Below the pieces are notes generated by a model. The model saw only the letters and a list, made by a program, of their open reading frames with translations. It did no database searches and was not told the origin of the DNA. From an uncultured Collinsella sp. (GTDB taxonomy: Bacteria; Actinomycetota; Coriobacteriia; Coriobacteriales; Coriobacteriaceae), in the NCBI GenBank assembly GCA_902496115.1, contig CABUZK010000068.1:1-6020 (forward strand): a DNA stretch of 6,020 nucleotides, in the 5' to 3' direction. A program made the position numbers and the translations under genes. Of this stretch, positions 5,786 through 6,020 are shown one piece after another (the first letter of the stretch is position 1; each line of letters begins with the position of its first letter).

Positions 5786-6020
5786 CTATTCGAAACGAGA
5801 TTCCAGACTCGATAGTCCATTCAACGTCAGGTCGTTGGCGACCGCCGAGACGCGCTCGATGGGAACCGAGCCATCGGACAACGCCCACGTGCGATAGATG
5901 CCGATAATGCCGGACAGCAAAAACGCCAGGTAGTAATCGAACATCTCGTCCTTTAGACCCTCGGGCAGCAGATCGCGCTCAGCGATCTCGTGCTCGAGCG
6001 GCACACGCAGACGAGCCATA
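5786..6020 (-). CDS. TetR/AcrR-family transcriptional regulator, C-terminal part (5' end outside the window)
   Basis: The minus-strand frame is open from the window edge to TAG at 5786-5788, giving 77 residues from an internal Met (codon 6017-6019). The sequence FDYYLAFLLSGIIGIYRTWA followed by LSDGSVPIERVSAVANDL resembles the C-terminal helices of TetR regulators of the TetR_C_8 (DhaS-like) type: a hydrophobic helix with Gly-Ile-Ile-Gly and Trp, then a Ser/Pro turn and an amphipathic helix. The DNA-binding helix-turn-helix would lie upstream, beyond base 6020, so the visible Met is probably not the true start. The gene converges on the exporter operon. It may control that operon or a divergent neighbour outside the window; the sequence cannot decide. 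Confidence 0.7.
   Translation of the reverse strand, partial: MARLRVPLEHEIAERDLLPEGLKDEMFDYYLAFLLSGIIGIYRTWALSDGSVPIERVSAVANDLTLNGLSSLESRFE

Noticed and set aside
5786..6019. A complete 77-residue minus-strand protein
   Set aside because: The sequence matches only the C-terminal helices of a TetR regulator and the frame stays open to the window edge, so it is more likely the truncated end of a longer gene.
1..6020. CRISPR arrays, tRNA or rRNA genes, insertion sequences or phage genes
   Set aside because: I saw no spaced direct repeats, no cloverleaf-like sequence in the short intergenic gaps, and no transposase or phage-like protein.

Overview
This is a G+C-rich bacterial window (roughly 60% by eye), densely coded on the + strand. 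The gene set (iron-sulfur L-serine dehydratase, membrane-anchored YkuD L,D-transpeptidase, split adaptor/ATPase/permease exporter with no outer-membrane partner, TetR-type regulator) suits a high-GC Gram-positive. My best guess is a gut Coriobacteriia member such as Collinsella. That taxonomic call is inference from gene style and codon use and has not been verified.

Layout. Positions 1-273 hold the 3' end of an L-serine dehydratase gene. A perfect 28-bp palindrome (289-316) and a TATAAT promoter element (361-366) follow. Positions 424-2160 encode a 578-residue L,D-transpeptidase with a basic, Gln-rich cytoplasmic tail, one membrane anchor and a C-terminal YkuD domain. A 128-nt gap carries a strong hairpin (2225-2254) just upstream of a three-gene exporter operon: membrane-fusion adaptor (2289-3698), ATPase (3698-4471) and MacB/FtsX-type permease (4468-5682). 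The three genes overlap by 1 and 4 nt, so they are almost certainly co-translated. After the permease stop comes an 81-nt inverted repeat (5689-5769). A convergent minus-strand gene then begins, whose visible part (5786-6020) resembles the C-terminal ligand-binding domain of a TetR-family repressor.

How the genes fit together. The adaptor, ATPase and permease form one complete MacAB/YknXYZ-type ABC efflux or envelope-stress system. The ATPase drives the permease, and the adaptor sits on the outer face of the membrane. The L,D-transpeptidase upstream remodels peptidoglycan crosslinks. Its proximity hints at a shared cell-envelope theme, but the hairpin between them may uncouple transcription. 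The TetR-like gene is a candidate regulator of the exporter by proximity only.

I do not see a clearly new biological system here. The most unusual material is non-coding (three strong hairpins without proper U-tracts, including the 29-bp-stem inverted repeat) plus some odd protein termini: a CxxCxxC tail on the serine dehydratase and long cytoplasmic N-terminal tails on two envelope proteins.
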